A stretch of DNA of 64,000 nt from Cichorium intybus (GCA_023525715.1 CM042014.1:19269063-19333062); one strand, 5' to 3'; counted from the stretch's first letter, positions 50,995 to 62,714 are shown. Notes: generated by a model not told the origin, from the letters alone. Translations and numbers: made by a program.

Positions 50995-51573
50995 TACTGT
51001 TGTAAAAGTCGACCTAGGCGCTAGGCGGACGGGTTCTGCCTACGATTAGTGTTAGGCGGTCAAATTAGGCAGCTTTGGTCAACGACGGTCAAAGTCGGGT
51101 CTAGGCGGAAAAAAATTCAAAATTTCAAATTTTTAAAATTTAAAATCTTCAAAAAATTTCCAATTTTAAAATTTTCAGAAATTTTCTAAATTTTAGATTT
51201 TTAAATTTAAATTTAGAAAATTTCAAATTTTCAAAAAAATAAAATATATTATATTTTTTTATTATATTAGTAATATATAGTAATATACATTTGACTATAT
51301 TAATGATATCAATTTTTTATTATATATGTAATTTATGATAATCGATGACTAAGTTATGATGATTGGTGTTTAAAATACAAACACGTGGATGTGTCAATTT
51401 TTTATGCTTATGTATTAATTTTGTTAGGATATAGGTAATATTTAATTTTTTAGAGATAAGTTTTAATGCAAATAAGGGTCCTCGCCTAGGTGTCGATTAA
51501 TAATCGCCTAGACCGACTAGTCCTAGTCCCCAATCGACCGCTTGACTACCACTTAACAACTTTCACAACATTG
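50995..51573. mobile_element. hAT MITE with perfect 8-bp TSD (second family)
   Basis: Ends TACTGTTGTAAAAGTCG and (complement) CAATGTTGTGAAAGTTG. TSD CTCCTAGT at 50987-50994 and 51574-51581. GC-rich CTAGGCGG motifs near the ends, AT-rich centre. A partial second copy of the right end plus flank recurs at about 51625-51672. Confidence 0.85.
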
Positions 51574-52375
51574 CTCCTAGTAAAACCAAACTCCCTGATT
51601 TTCTCATCGAAAAAGAAGACTTCACTACCGCCTAGCAACTTTTACAACCTTGATTTTCTCCTAGTAAAACCACACTCTATTATGATGCCTAGGATGTATA
51701 AACCCCCAATGTTATGTCATAAACACATCCTCGTAAAGCTTTCCATTTAAGAAAGCAGATTTTGCATTAATTTTTCATATTTCATAATCATTAAATGTTG
51801 CTATGGAAATCATTTATTATTGTAGATTTCAACATAGCTACTGGTAAGAAAGTTTCATCGCAGTCTACTTCATGAGTTTGCATTTAACCCTTTTGCCACC
51901 GTTTTAGCTTTGTATGTGTGTAACTTGCCATTTATGTTTGTCTTCTTCTTAAAGATTCACTTATACCTAAATCTTTTAAGGTTAGGTAATTGATCAATCA
52001 GGTCTCATACTTGATTATCATACATAGATTGCATCCCGCTACCCATAGCTTCACTCCACTTAACATACTCAATGTCCGTCATGACTTCCTGATAGTTGGT
52101 AGGCTCATCATGATCTCCCAATGAATCATCACCTTAAAAAAGGAATAATATGTATATTTCTAGTGCCTGACTTATTCTATCAGACATGTGGACAAAATAT
52201 GGATATATGGCAGGTTCCTCAGTAACTCTTTGTTGAGGCTCAACATGTTTTCAACCTCTTGTTGAGAACTAATGTTAACATCAAGTTCTTTTTGTTGGAA
52301 TACAATAACATCACAAACAAGAACAGCAAAACCAAAATAAAAGTATCGTATTCCACCACTGATCATAAAAATCAT

Positions 52376-53210
52376 GCGCCTTTTGTATATGTTAATTAAA
52401 AGTGAAGTTTAAGAATGACCTCTTATGTAGATTTGATGTATTTATCTAGGATGAACAGGGCCCAAACCAGAACCCCTCTAATGTAGTCGCACTCAAGACA
52501 ATGATCCAACACCCGTTTAAGTAGATCAACTCATTGCTTGCAGAACAAGCAACCTTTCTTTAGGGTTTATGTAGAAGATCGGCCGATGAGAGAGGGGGGA
52601 GGGAGGACCACGAACTAAATCACAATTCTTTTTGTTTTGTGTGTCGGGCAGCGCGCGTTAAGATTCGCCGCTGTCCGGGCGAGGTATAAGATAAATGCAA
52701 AAAAAGTGAGAGTTCCCCGCCATCACCTCGCCTAGATTTAGGGGCTTCATACCCTAAGCAGAGGCAAGTTCCAGCCGAGGTAGGAGATCATCATCTTCTA
52801 GGGTTTGATACTAAAATCGTCCACCATGATGGGTATTTATAATACTCATCATCCTTATCTTATCCCCTTGTGGATAATGACTATTTGAAATTCAAACTGT
52901 TAATATTTTTTACTTAAGCCCTTTATCCATTTCTAGTTTCTAATAAATATACTTTTACTTTGATATATTAATAAACTTGGTCCCCTCATGTTTACGTTCA
53001 ATCTCTTTTAGCTAAATCATCTCTTGTGTGTAACCCAAAAGGACTCTGCTATATATATATTAATATCACAAACTTTTTGTGACCAAGAGGCATATAACCG
53101 ACACTTTGTTAGTCGACTTTTAAAATTCTTTAAAATCAAGGAAAACTGTCTTTCGAGCAACAGAGCTTTTGGCCCTCAAGAGGTTTGTAAAATAAACGTT
53201 TTTCGTAAAA
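52376..53210 (-). other. Probable LTR remnant of the decayed copia; no gene
   Basis: Follows the 5' side of the decayed copia on the minus strand and has a minus-strand TATA-like ATTATAAATACCC near 52840. Boundaries are not resolved. Confidence 0.35.
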
Positions 53211-53218
53211 GTCATTAT

Positions 53219-54142
53219 AGGGGTGGGATCGGATCCGGGACCGGACCGACCCGAACTGACCCGACAAAGGAACCGAACCGTTTTGACGTGATAGATGGAA
53301 TTCTCCGGACCATATAGGGTACAGGCGGGTTCGGGTTTTTCCCCGGTTCCGGTCCCGGGTTTCCGGTTCTGAACCGGGTAGAACCGAAAATCCTTGGAAG
53401 GTTTGGACCTGGGCCGGATTTTAAGAAATAATACCTTCAAAAACATAAACCTTTAGGGCTATTACCAAGAAATCAGACTAATGAGGGTGACCACTGTCAC
53501 CACCGACGGTTTCCGACACCTTCGCCGTCGGTCGTCTTCCCTGGCGTGATTTGTCGACCCGAGTAGGAGCAGCTTCAGCCGTTGGTTCTTCTGTCACACC
53601 CACTCAGCCTCGACATCCCTCTGTCCCCTTCGATCTCCTCCTTCTTTGTCTCCCATCTCACTCGATCTATAAGTCACGCACATCAACGAGACTAGGCTGG
53701 TCTCGATCTTGCTTCCCCATGTCGATTTCTTGCTACCAGATTTTCTTTCTCCCTGTTTCTTTTCTTTCTGATTTACGTACTCAAGAAGAGCAGTCCCCCA
53801 AATCAATTTTTATGCCTCTGATTTTAATTTGTGTGTGTGTTTGATTTTCCCTGATTCGAAGAGAGGATGCGGGTTTTTTGATTGCAAAGAAATTGTTTGA
53901 TCACGTGTGCATGAATGGGTTTTCTTTCAAATACCGGTTCGGTTCCAGGTATTTCCACAACCTGCTACAAATCGTACCCGAGGAACCGATGGACCGTTTT
54001 TCACTATCAGCGGAACCGGGAATCGGACCTCATATGGTCTAAATGGGCGCGGGTCGGTCTGGGTCAGGGTCAGGGTCAGGGTCAGGGTCCAGGTCCGGGT
54101 CACGGGTCGGTCTGGTTCTTGGGCCCAAAATCACATCCCCAG
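53219..54142. mobile_element. hAT-like element with ACCGG-rich arms
   Basis: Left end AGGGGTGGGATCGGATCC, right end complement CTGGGGATGTGATTTTGG. Flanks GTCATTAT (53211-53218) and TTCATTAT (54143-54150) form a likely 8-bp TSD with one mismatch. Both arms (53219-53420 and 53925-54120) are full of GGTTCCGG/CCCGAACC motifs. The middle (53460-53900) looks like unrelated captured DNA, not recognised. Confidence 0.65.
54061..54090. repeat. GGGTCA hexamer array
   Basis: Four GGGTCA units and one GGGTCC inside the hAT-like element. Not a plant telomere repeat (TTTAGGG). Confidence 0.9.
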
Positions 54143-54409
54143 TTCATTATGATAAGCAATTTTATAAAAATAACACCCAAATACAAATAAATAACAACAA
54201 AATATATAGCTTAATAACAAAACAATAAGATATACAATTACTAACAAAACATACCGGGGTGATTATGTGATTGCCGCTGATAAATTGAAATTCATCATAT
54301 AATATTTGTATAAAAAATTATTACAGAATATTTTCATAAAATGTTCTTTTCATCTATTATATAGTATGTTTGTGATTTGTGAAGCCACAGACTTCAGCCC
54401 AAATAAAAA

Positions 54410-54705
54410 AAAACTTCTAAGGCTTTACGGTATGGCATCGGCATCAGGAAAGAGCATCGATGTGGCAAGGGGATGCCGCCGGCATCACCGCCCCGTGATG
54501 CCGACATTCCCCATTGGCAAGGGGTCATCGGCAAGGTGGTGCAGGCGAAGAAACCGGAGGCATTCTTCTCTGTATCTCTCTTTTCTCCCTTCTTCTTAGA
54601 GGCATCCACCCCCCAACGAAACTTCTTTTCTCTCTTGCCCATCGGCATCCTTCGTTCGCTGAGGTGGTATGGTTGTAGGCGGTAACCATATCGTCCAGCC
54701 TAAAC
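54410..54705. mobile_element. Possible small TIR element
   Basis: Left TAAGGCTTTACGGTATGG and right complement TTTAGGCTGGACGATATGG resemble inverted ends. The interior is rich in GGCATC/GATGCC. No clear TSD. Confidence 0.35.
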
Positions 54706-56961
54706 ATTTTGGTAATTTGGATATGCTTAAGAATCCAAAAAGGCATGCGATAAAGTTTATTTATGCTTTGTTAGATTTTTTTAGAAATGCTAGAATTGAA
54801 GGAAAAGAAAAATTAGTAGTTACTGATTAATGCTTGTTCAAGGTTAGTCAAGCACTAAAGAACATAACAAGTACAATTTGACAAAAAAAACAAATCGCTT
54901 TTATTCACGGACCAACATAAATATATTTCCCTAGGTTGTAAAAAAGTAAAAGAAATAGAAAAAGATGCATATTAAGAAAATATGTAAATACCTCATATCC
55001 ATAATTTAACAATACTTGGTTAGGAATAGGAAATAAAAATGGATGTTCTACTGCTCTTGTATGAAACGACACCGGCCACCATGAACGAAGCCATTGCCTT
55101 GTTTGCTCTTATGATGGCCTTTCTAATCTTCTTCGGATTTTGAGATTCGCTACCGTCAGTAGCCTTCCTCCCAAGGCGAGCGTCTGAGTGGAACAACCCC
55201 CAAATTTTCAAGTGGTTCATATCCACCAACATATATCTTTGTACCAGGACCGTTCCTAGCATATTTGAGGGCCGCGACAAAATTCAAAAAAGAGGCCTCT
55301 CAAGTTACTGAAATGTATATTTAAATGACCAATATTTAGATGATAGAAAATAAAATGGCACCATATATCACATACAATTAGCATATTTTTATCCATCCTA
55401 CTCCTTCCTAAAATATGTTAGAAAATTTGCAAGCACTAATTCACCAAAAGACGTTACAAACTCAATTAGTTCTACAAATATTTGGATTTTGGACAATTTG
55501 TGAAAACAACTCACATGAAACAGAAATTTAGGGAAAAATTCGACATTTCTTTATGAAAATAAAGATACTTAGTAAATAATTTACTTGACTATAATTGAAA
55601 CAATAACTTGTTTGATGCGTGGTTGTAAGAACTAATAAGTAGAACTCGAAGATATCATTTTTCTGATTTGCCTCAATGACTTTAAATTTTTTTTCTTGGA
55701 TGATTGCTTCCTTCTCCTGCTACGTCGATCACGTATTCTTTTGGTCCTTTGTCGTTATGGAGTTGAATATACATTTTATGATTTTTCCCTAATATTAGTT
55801 GATAATTTTGGGGCCCATCGTAACTTTGGACCATAGACGGTCGGTTGCCCCCTGCTTTGTAGCCAATACCATCGCAAAAGATTTCCTCAGCCACACTTTT
55901 ATTCCTAGTGCATCAACGAAAATGGCATTGTCTATCATATGATGAGACCATCAATGGTAAAACTGAAAAACATATGGAAAAATTAATATTTCCATAAATA
56001 TATGGGTCTTAATTGATGATCATTTTATTATCATGTAAGAAACAAAAATACTTTTTGTGGATTAATTCTATACATTTATATCAATTGTAGTATTAAACTA
56101 TATCAAAAATACTTTGTTGATAAGTATATAGATATTGAAGTTGCTGACTTTGCTGATTTATGTTTCAATTGTTTATATAGATATTGTGTGATAAGTATTA
56201 TGGTATTGAAATGTTTTTAGATATTTGTCATTATATTTTTTTGTGGATCTGTTACAAGTTGATGGCATTAATTTTCAGATGACGAATTCCAACAACATGA
56301 ATGTTGTTGATTGTAAACATCTACGAAAAAAGTGCTTATTGACTTATAACAAGTTAAACTACATAACACTTTTTCTAAAATCTAAGGATTTTGATTGATA
56401 GTTACATTAAGAAACAAATCAGTCTATTTTTTCTTTTTATTAATTGAAGATAAATATTATTTTTATCAATTTTTATTCCAAAATAAAAATCAACTTTTTT
56501 TTTATTCACACGATTTCAACCATATATGAATAAAACACAATGTAGTTTTAAAAGTTTATAGATTTATGTTTTTAACTAGATTTTTGTAAAGATAAAAGAT
56601 ACAAATATAATTGCAATTAAGCTAAAACCCAAAATAAGTCAATAACTACTCTATTACCTTGATTTTAAGCATGCACACTCTCATATATGAGGTCATGTTC
56701 TCGATAAGAGCTAAGTCTTTTAAATCAAACTTCATGCAATCTTTACAAGATAATATAAAACGCTCACGGAAAAACATATATTCATTTCATAGAAAATGTG
56801 ATCATTTTATAAGAAAATGAAATTTTCAAATTCTATTTTTTAAAAGATAAATTTTTTTTTTGATATATTTGTCTAAAAGATGATACGCGATAAGTCCTTC
56901 CTATTTTGGTCATTTTAATGACTAAAAAGCCATCCCATGACTTATTACAAGATGTAAAAAA
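54706..56961. other. Intergenic DNA with two unrecognised minus-strand frames
   Basis: A frame at 55280-55020 (86 codons, ...DMNHLKIWGLFHSDARLGRK, then NPKKIRKAIIRANKAMASFM) and one at 55894-55682 (...GPQNYQLILGKNHKMYIQLH, then KEYVIDVAGEGS) look more protein-like than their surroundings but match no family I know. They could be decayed gene or transposon pieces. The rest is AT-rich. Confidence 0.3.
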
Positions 56962-58159
56962 GGGTCCTGATTCTTTCACAATTATTCTACAGAAGATTTT
57001 TATCCTTCCACTGAAATAAATAGGGTATTGACAATTATACCCCTGCTTTTAATTTACAAATAGTTTTTTTTTTGGAACCAGCCAGTAATTTATATGGAGT
57101 GTACTCGGGCGTGGTAAACCAGGTCGGCATTTAGCTGGCGGCCTGGAAGCACGCACATTTCCCCTCATTCACCTGTTGGCTTCGCCTAGGGAAAATCCAC
57201 CACATGTACTCTAGTCAGGAGTTGAACCCCCGACCTTCGCCCCACATGGGTATATAACCCGGTGCCTCAAACCAGCTAGGCTGGAAGTCATTGGCTACAA
57301 ATAGTTAAGAGGGAGAAATTTTGTTTGACGAAATGAACGTAACTCCTTCTTCCTCGATCGATGCTGCTTCAGCCGGCACTGTTTTCACAAACGCTGCTTC
57401 TTCCTCCGACTCTTAAACGGTAAGTGAACTTGAATCCATCTCCCATGTCTGAAGGCGTAAAGAATGCATAAAAGTTGGAACACAAATATTGCGACTCCAA
57501 TGGCTCGTCGGATCCATTTTGAGAACAATGATCAGATTGAATCCAACGGAAGATGAACATTCAGGTCGAAAATAAGGATCAAATTTTGGCACCCTAATGG
57601 TTCGTCAGATCTATTTTAAGTAAGAATGACCTGATTGAATCTAAGGGAAGATGAATATTCAGATAAAAAAATTTCAAAATTCGGCACTTATGGCTCGTGG
57701 AATCCCTTTTGAGTAATTGACTTTAGGGTTATACATTTTTCTAACTTCTTCCACTAATTCGGCAACCACCATCCGATCAACCCTGTCGGAAACAAAACGA
57801 TGAAACACATGCATTGCGACGTCGACCCACTGGAAACAAAACTCGTAATGTGACCGGCGATATTCTGATTAATCATTGATTCAATGAAATAATTGGATTC
57901 TTTGGCGATAATCGAAAGCATACCTCTTCCGACGATCAATTTCATCGTGATGGACGCCGACAATAATCAGAAGCTTACCCGCACACAGGCAGAATGGACT
58001 TACGCACACCACCAATAATGAGAAAATTTTGTGTTGCATGGAAACAAAAAGATCTTTCTCTCTCTCTGAACTTTATAAATTAAAATTAAGGGTATAATTG
58101 TCAATACCCCACTTATTTCGGTGGAAGGATAAAAACTTTATGTAGAAGAATCAGGACCC
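56962..58159. mobile_element. Mutator-type (MULE) non-autonomous element
   Basis: Left end GGGTCCTGATTCTT; right end complement identical at first (GGGTCCTGATTCTTC). TIR homology extends ~100 bases (TTTTTATCCTTCCAC, GGGTATTGACAATTATACCC). Flanks TGTAAAAAA (56953-56961) and TTTAAAAAA (58160-58168) fit a 9-bp TSD with one mismatch. Internally a ~115-base unit (AATGGCTCGTCGGATCCATT..) is repeated about 2.3 times at 57490-57720. No transposase. Confidence 0.85.
57066..57296 (-). mobile_element. tRNA-derived SINE inserted in the MULE
   Basis: A 10-bp TSD ACAAATAGTT flanks it (57056-57065, 57297-57306). The minus strand reads TAGCTGGTTTGAGGCACC (A-box-like), then GGGGGTTCAACTCCTGAC (B-box GGTTCAACTCC), and ends TTCC plus an A tract. 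About 230 bp, consistent with a plant SINE transcribed by RNA polymerase III. Confidence 0.8.
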
Positions 58160-58562
58160 TTTAAAAAACTACATTATAACTAGTAAAGTTCAAATCATAA
58201 AACTACCATATATATAATAACAATTTAAGATCTAAAAGTTTACTATAAACTTTACCATAATCGATATTTTTGTAAAAGGAATATCTGCAAAGGAAAATTA
58301 GAAAAGGCACAAATCAAAAACCAAAAGAACTCCAGTTTAGACTTTAGAGCTCACCTTTTTGTTTGTTTCGGAGCCGTTTTGAAAAGATTTCAAGTGATTA
58401 GGTGGGGAGAGGTGTCTCCCGGCGGTAGAAGCACTACATTAACTGCAACATCATCACCGAAGATAATAGTCCATAGAATTCTTGAAGAGTTTAATGGAGT
58501 GCCAAGTAGGAGAGAAACACAAAATTGAATGAGTTTTTAATTTAATAAGGCTTTAATAATAA
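58160..58562. other. Intergenic, no supported gene
   Basis: AT-rich flank between the MULE element and the Helitron C terminus. Nothing recognised. Confidence 0.55.
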
Positions 58563-58575
58563 CTAGATGAAGCTT

Positions 58576-58714
58576 CGTGCTACGCACGTGCGGCTTGGGG
58601 CCTCTAAAAAGTAATTTTTTATTTTACGTATAAGGGTTTAGTTCAAAACTGATTTTCTTTTCAATTTTCGTGTTTTTATAAAATTGGATTGTTCGACCCG
58701 TGCTCCGCACGGGT
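58576..58714 (-). other. Two successive Helitron 3'-end hairpins
   Basis: The inner hairpin (58696-58714, 8-bp perfect stem) is the Helitron B type but its CTAG is lost. The outer (58576-58588, 5-bp stem) is of another type and keeps CTAG|T. They are 108 bases apart. Confidence 0.75.
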
Positions 58715-59415
58715 TTTATTTGGATCTAATTTTGTTCTTTTTATGGTATTTTTTTTCTTTAACTTTGGAGAACTTTTGGTCTTCCGGTTATTTGATAGAT
58801 TTGATATTTTTTTTCTTTGACTTGTCTTTGTTTCCTGTTTTGTGCTGGAAATTTTACAAAATTATAGCAATGTAGTGAAAATTTTATTACTTAACAAAGC
58901 ACTGTTGTATTTAGAAAGATGTACCCAATAATAACAATGTAATTTTAACGTTTTCTAGTTGTCAAACAAAGCATTGTACTCTAAAATATCTAGCCAAATA
59001 TATTAATGTACTTTTCATTTTACTTCTTATCAAAGCTGGAAAATCTATTTGATTACATCAACAAACTTTTCATTTTTTTTCATATCAAAGCATTGTACTC
59101 TGAAAAAGCAACACAATTATACCAATAAACTTCTAATCTTTTTCTTATTGCCGCTTTATACATGGAAAATTCCAATTTCCAAACAATTAAAACCGTAAAA
59201 CTTTCTTTCTAGTTGCCCGACATTGCTATAATCGGGTGGATTTTCAAAGGACAATGTCATACAAGAAGAAACGAAAGTACGATGTTACAATAAAAAAATC
59301 AGCAAAAGTAGTTTGCTATTTCTTGAATGTAAAAAAAAGAAATAAAAAAAGTAGTTGATGGTTGAGCTAGCTTTTTAGATCATAATTCATAAATAATATT
59401 TATAAATTATAATAC

Positions 59416-60707
59416 CTTTGAGGTGGGATAAAAGGAGGCGGCATCATGAGCCCTGACATTCCAAAAGGATCCTGGAGGAACATGCCACCTCCAAAGGGGA
59501 CATCCATGGGCCCAAGTCCATAACCGCCGCCCATATATGGAGGCATGCCGCCACCGTACGGGCCCATAAATGCATCCATTCCGGGTTGCATACTGTTCCA
59601 ATAAGGATTATAAGGAGGACCTGGCAGCATCATGTAGTTTTCAGCCGCAAAATCCTGGGAAGCCCTCCATTGCATTTCTGCTGCTGCAATAATTTAAAAA
59701 AAAAGTCAGCTAAAAAAGAAGCCGTAATTGAATCTTCTTTGAAAGGTATAACAGAGATCAAAAGTCTTACCATTTGGCATGTTGACTTTCTTCTTCTTCT
59801 TCTTCTTAGCTGAAAAAAAAAGAAGGAAAATGTAAGCCATGTTGACTTTCGAAAGGTAATTCCCTACTTCTAACAGATTCCATTCCTTCCAAAACCAGAT
59901 TCCATTCCTTCGGAAGACGGATTCCATTTACCTGCCTCACCAGGAACTTGCTTCTGTTGGACTTCATCATCAACTGGTCTTGCACTTCCCTATGATGCAG
60001 GTTCCATCATACTCCTTGAATCGTATGTAGCTTCAAAGACATCTGGAGCTTTTGTGATTTTTCCTTTCCCTGAGACTGGTGGCTCAGCTGCCGGAGCACC
60101 ATCATGTTCTGCTGTTGCCGCCGCTGCCACTACTAATATTTGTAGCCTCCCCATTTTGTGGTGGAGCTTGCTGCTCACCCTTAGAGGCTGCAGATCTTGA
60201 AGGGGATTGAATCTTGGGCTGTGGTGGTGCACACCTAGCAGACTCCATATCTGGAAAATTTTTTAACATAAATAAACAAATAAATAGTGTAAAGAAATGG
60301 AATAAATTACAAGAATGGTCCTCATTCTTTCTGAATTTCACCGTTTTACGTCCAAAATTGAAACTTTTTGAATTTTAGTTCTTATTTCAAGGTTCTGAGA
60401 ACCATATACGGCATGAAACCTTGAAATAAGGATCAAATTTGAAAAGGTTTTAGATTTGGACTAAATATGGCGAAAATCAGATGAAGAGGGACCATTATTG
60501 TAATTTACTCCAAGATATGATTTGGTTATAAGTTGTAGATACCTTGAACGTGAAAGGCACTGCCACCATTTTCTGCACTGCTGTTATTCGACTCAAATAT
60601 TCGGTTTATTGTGTCTCTTAGGATTTTATCAGGTAAAAGATCATCTGCAAGAACATTTGTTGCACCACATACACAGACTGCTTTGAAGATAATGTGATCG
60701 CATATAC
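59416..60707 (-). pseudogene. PQT3-like RING/U-box E3 ligase, four captured exons
   Basis: Exons on the minus strand are 60707-60543, ~60250-59933, 59810-59772 and 59683-59416, with GT-AG borders. The first encodes the second half of the RING/U-box (ICDHII, VCVCGATNVLADDLLPD, ILRDTINRIFE). The next reads DMESARCAPPQPKIQSPSR with a frameshift near 60105 and a stop near 60000. The third is a lysine run. The fourth reads MQWRASQDFAAENYMMLPGP and a Gly/Pro/Met-rich tail. Parent proteins (plant RBBP6/PQT3) are nuclear E3 ligases with DWNN, CCHC and RING parts; DWNN, CCHC and half the RING are absent here. Not a working ligase. Confidence 0.85.
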
Positions 60708-61325
60708 CTGTTTGTATAATTGAAAAAAAATGATCAAATATTTATGAAAATATCCGATTCAGAAGCTTTTTCTTTTCGCCACATCAGTTTTCCATGTTCC
60801 AAAAAAACTAACTTTAAATAATAAAAACCTATCTTCACAAATCTTTCTTGAAAGCAAAAGGTTTTTTGAACAATTAAACATTTGTCCTTATTTATTTGAA
60901 ATGTTGTATAAAGACCCTCCTTTAACTTGTCGGTTTTTAAGTTAAAATTGATGTCATTTTAATCAAGTATGCGGTTAACTGGTTATAATAATAAAAGACG
61001 ATGAAAACATTATATGATCGCTATATTTTTATAGTTGACATTGGTGACATTTTAGACGTTTTGACAAATGCTTTTTAATGATAATATTTAACTTTAGTTT
61101 GCGTATTCAATAAAACAGATTGATAATATTTAGGTTGTGTATTTTGGTTGCTTAGTTTCACTGTGACATTTCATCGAGCACCTGCCATGTAGGTCATTAA
61201 ACATAAACTGTGAGTACACTAAACATAAATTTAAACTGAAGTCGGAGATACAGAGAGATGATTAGTGCTTACGTGAATGCCGAGGGATTGAAGAGCAGAA
61301 ACGGCGGAATCAAAAACTTAAAAAT

Positions 61326-61391
61326 CAGATCGGCAAGCGTATTGTACCAATCGGAGAGGTCTGGGTAAGCAGTACGAAAAGAATCAAGGTA
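61326..61391 (-). pseudogene. RPN9 (PSMD13, 26S proteasome lid) N-terminal fragment
   Basis: The minus strand reads YLDSFRTAYPDLSDWYN then TLADL, 22 codons matching the N-terminus of plant RPN9 nearly residue for residue. Homology stops mid-exon at LADL (expected LADLYQ) and is joined to unrelated sequence that ends in a possible donor (CATTCAC|GTAAGC). The start codon is missing. A capture junction rather than an intron end. No function expected. Confidence 0.75.
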
Positions 61392-61450
61392 CGTATTAAA
61401 CGGGAATTTTATATACAGGTATATTTTAATTCAATCAATTTCGGACTTAC

Positions 61451-61865
61451 CTTTAACCTTTTGCTCATATGCAGTTCGGTCTTGCATCATCAGTGCAGCA
61501 GCATCTCCATTTAAGGGATCAGATGGGTTTGGATACAAAAGAAGCTGAGGAAGAAAAACTTCAAACACATTCACAAGATCTGCAGATTAAAGATAGTACT
61601 TCATTAAACACCAACAAAATTGTAAAAAGTAAAAGAAAATATATAAAAACGGTGATAAGCCGATTTACCAAACATCGGACTCCATGTCTGATTGATAACA
61701 TCTAAACAAACTGATCCAGACCTGCAAACAGTCATATTTGTTCTTGATAACAACGAATTTTGGTAATAATTGTATTTAAAGGTAAAAGAAACTTACATTT
61801 CATCGACATTTGGATGGTAGATTTTGTTGATGAAGCCAATTGAAGGAAATTTATATGGTAATTCT
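61451..61865 (-). pseudogene. UBC4/5/6-type ubiquitin-conjugating enzyme E2, three exons
   Basis: Minus-strand exons: ~61865-61797 (LPYKFPSIGFINKIYHPNVD, EM), 61721-61669 (SGSVCLDVINQTWSPMF) and 61579-61451 (DLVNVFEVFLPQLLLYPN, PSDPLNGDAAALMMQDRTAY, EQKVK). Phases join perfectly across all introns. The active-site Cys sits in SVCLDVINQTWSP, and the HPNVDE motif is intact. The N-terminal helix and first strands, and the acidic C-tail, are absent; upstream codons run into a stop. Only the catalytic core is kept, so E2 activity is unlikely. It lies between the SMR and RPN9 pieces. Confidence 0.88.
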
Positions 61866-61871
61866 TTCGGG

Positions 61872-62325
61872 AATTATTTTGATGTTCTTGTTAATTGTGG
61901 AAACCAACCTTCATCTGGCCCCAAAACTTCCTCTGAGTTGACTCAGGACGTGTTGGAATCTCTTTTCAATAAAAAAAAGAGTTCAAAACATGAACCAGGT
62001 AACATGAATTGGATGAATGTAGTAAAAAAGATGGAGTCATTTGGACAGATGGTTGATTATCCTTCAGAAGAAAATTCAGCCAAAAAACAACATGTTCCTG
62101 GTAATTTTTTTTAAATGTTCAAATAATCGATTTAACCTGTAACTAATTTCTATCTGTGTGTTAGCTAAAGGGGACGACTATGACAACTGCAGAAATACCG
62201 CAAGTCAACATTGGGATTCCATGAAGTCATACTACCACAAGGCAATTATTCCAGAAATTAGACCCGTTCAACCTAGCCATTGGAGTCGCAATTCTACCAA
62301 TACCGATTATTCAAATCGACAGTAA
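61872..62325 (+). pseudogene. DUF1771/SMR-domain protein fragment, opposite strand
   Basis: Exon 61872-62100 reads GNYFDVLVNCGNQPSSGP, ELTQDVLESLFN and MNWMNVVKKMESFG. A GTAATT..GTTAG intron follows. Exon 62165-62325 reads AKGDDYDNCRNTASQHWDS, MKSYYHKA, the first part of the DUF1771 domain. It then departs from the family (IIPEIRPVQPS..) to a stop at 62323. The C-terminal SMR (nuclease-like) domain is absent. It abuts the E2 exon head to head at about 61866-61872 and is the only cargo antisense to Helitron C. Confidence 0.7.
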
Positions 62326-62354
62326 AGATGATCTATGAACAGACATGAAAGTAC

Positions 62355-62460
62355 CTGTGGGTCAAGATTGCCGACGTACGCGGTGGCGTATTGGTTCCTC
62401 TCCGCCGAGTGTTGACCTAACACGTTCACCCCCGACGGCTGGAGCTTTTCTAGTCGTCAT
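62355..62460 (-). pseudogene. SF3B4 (SAP49, U2 snRNP) first exon, frameshifted
   Basis: ATG at 62460 reads MTTRKAPAVGG. After a one-base shift the original frame gives LGQHSAERNQYATAYVGNLD then PQ, the start of SF3B4 before RRM1. It ends CCACAG|GTACTT, a usable donor. The parent binds U2/branch-site RNA in the SF3B complex; only ~35 residues remain. Being first in Helitron C's sense order, its upstream region (62461-63078) could supply the promoter (inference). Confidence 0.8.
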
Positions 62461-62714
62461 CCTCCTCTTCTCTCAGTTTGCTGCTTGAACTGCTCCAAAC
62501 TCATTTGTTATCCCGGTCCTTCGCCTCTTTCTCGATCTCTCTTTTCTGTCTCTCGGTCTCTATTGAACTCAGATACAATTATGTGACGACTTGGATGAGG
62601 GTGAGGTGTCGTGAAGGTCGTTCAATTAAGAATGGGGATAAAGAAGAAACTTGGAGAAGAAACGGATTCGATCCACACACCCTCGTTAAAACCCTCAAAC
62701 CCCTTCCACCCTAT

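Larger units (their letters stand above)
49500..52375 (-). pseudogene. Heavily decayed Ty1/copia pol
   Basis: The minus strand is collinear with the RT-RNase H part of the copia element at 11708-13870. For example, CTCAAATACTTGAGCATG at about 50479 matches its AGATACTTGAGTATA, and the segment near 51660-52090 matches its RT and linker. No long frame survives. Two hAT MITEs (49614-50114, 50995-51573) interrupt it. Confidence 0.75.

Noticed and set aside
54061..54090. GGGTCA array as interstitial telomere
   Set aside because: Plant telomere repeat is TTTAGGG; this is a local expansion within a TIR element.
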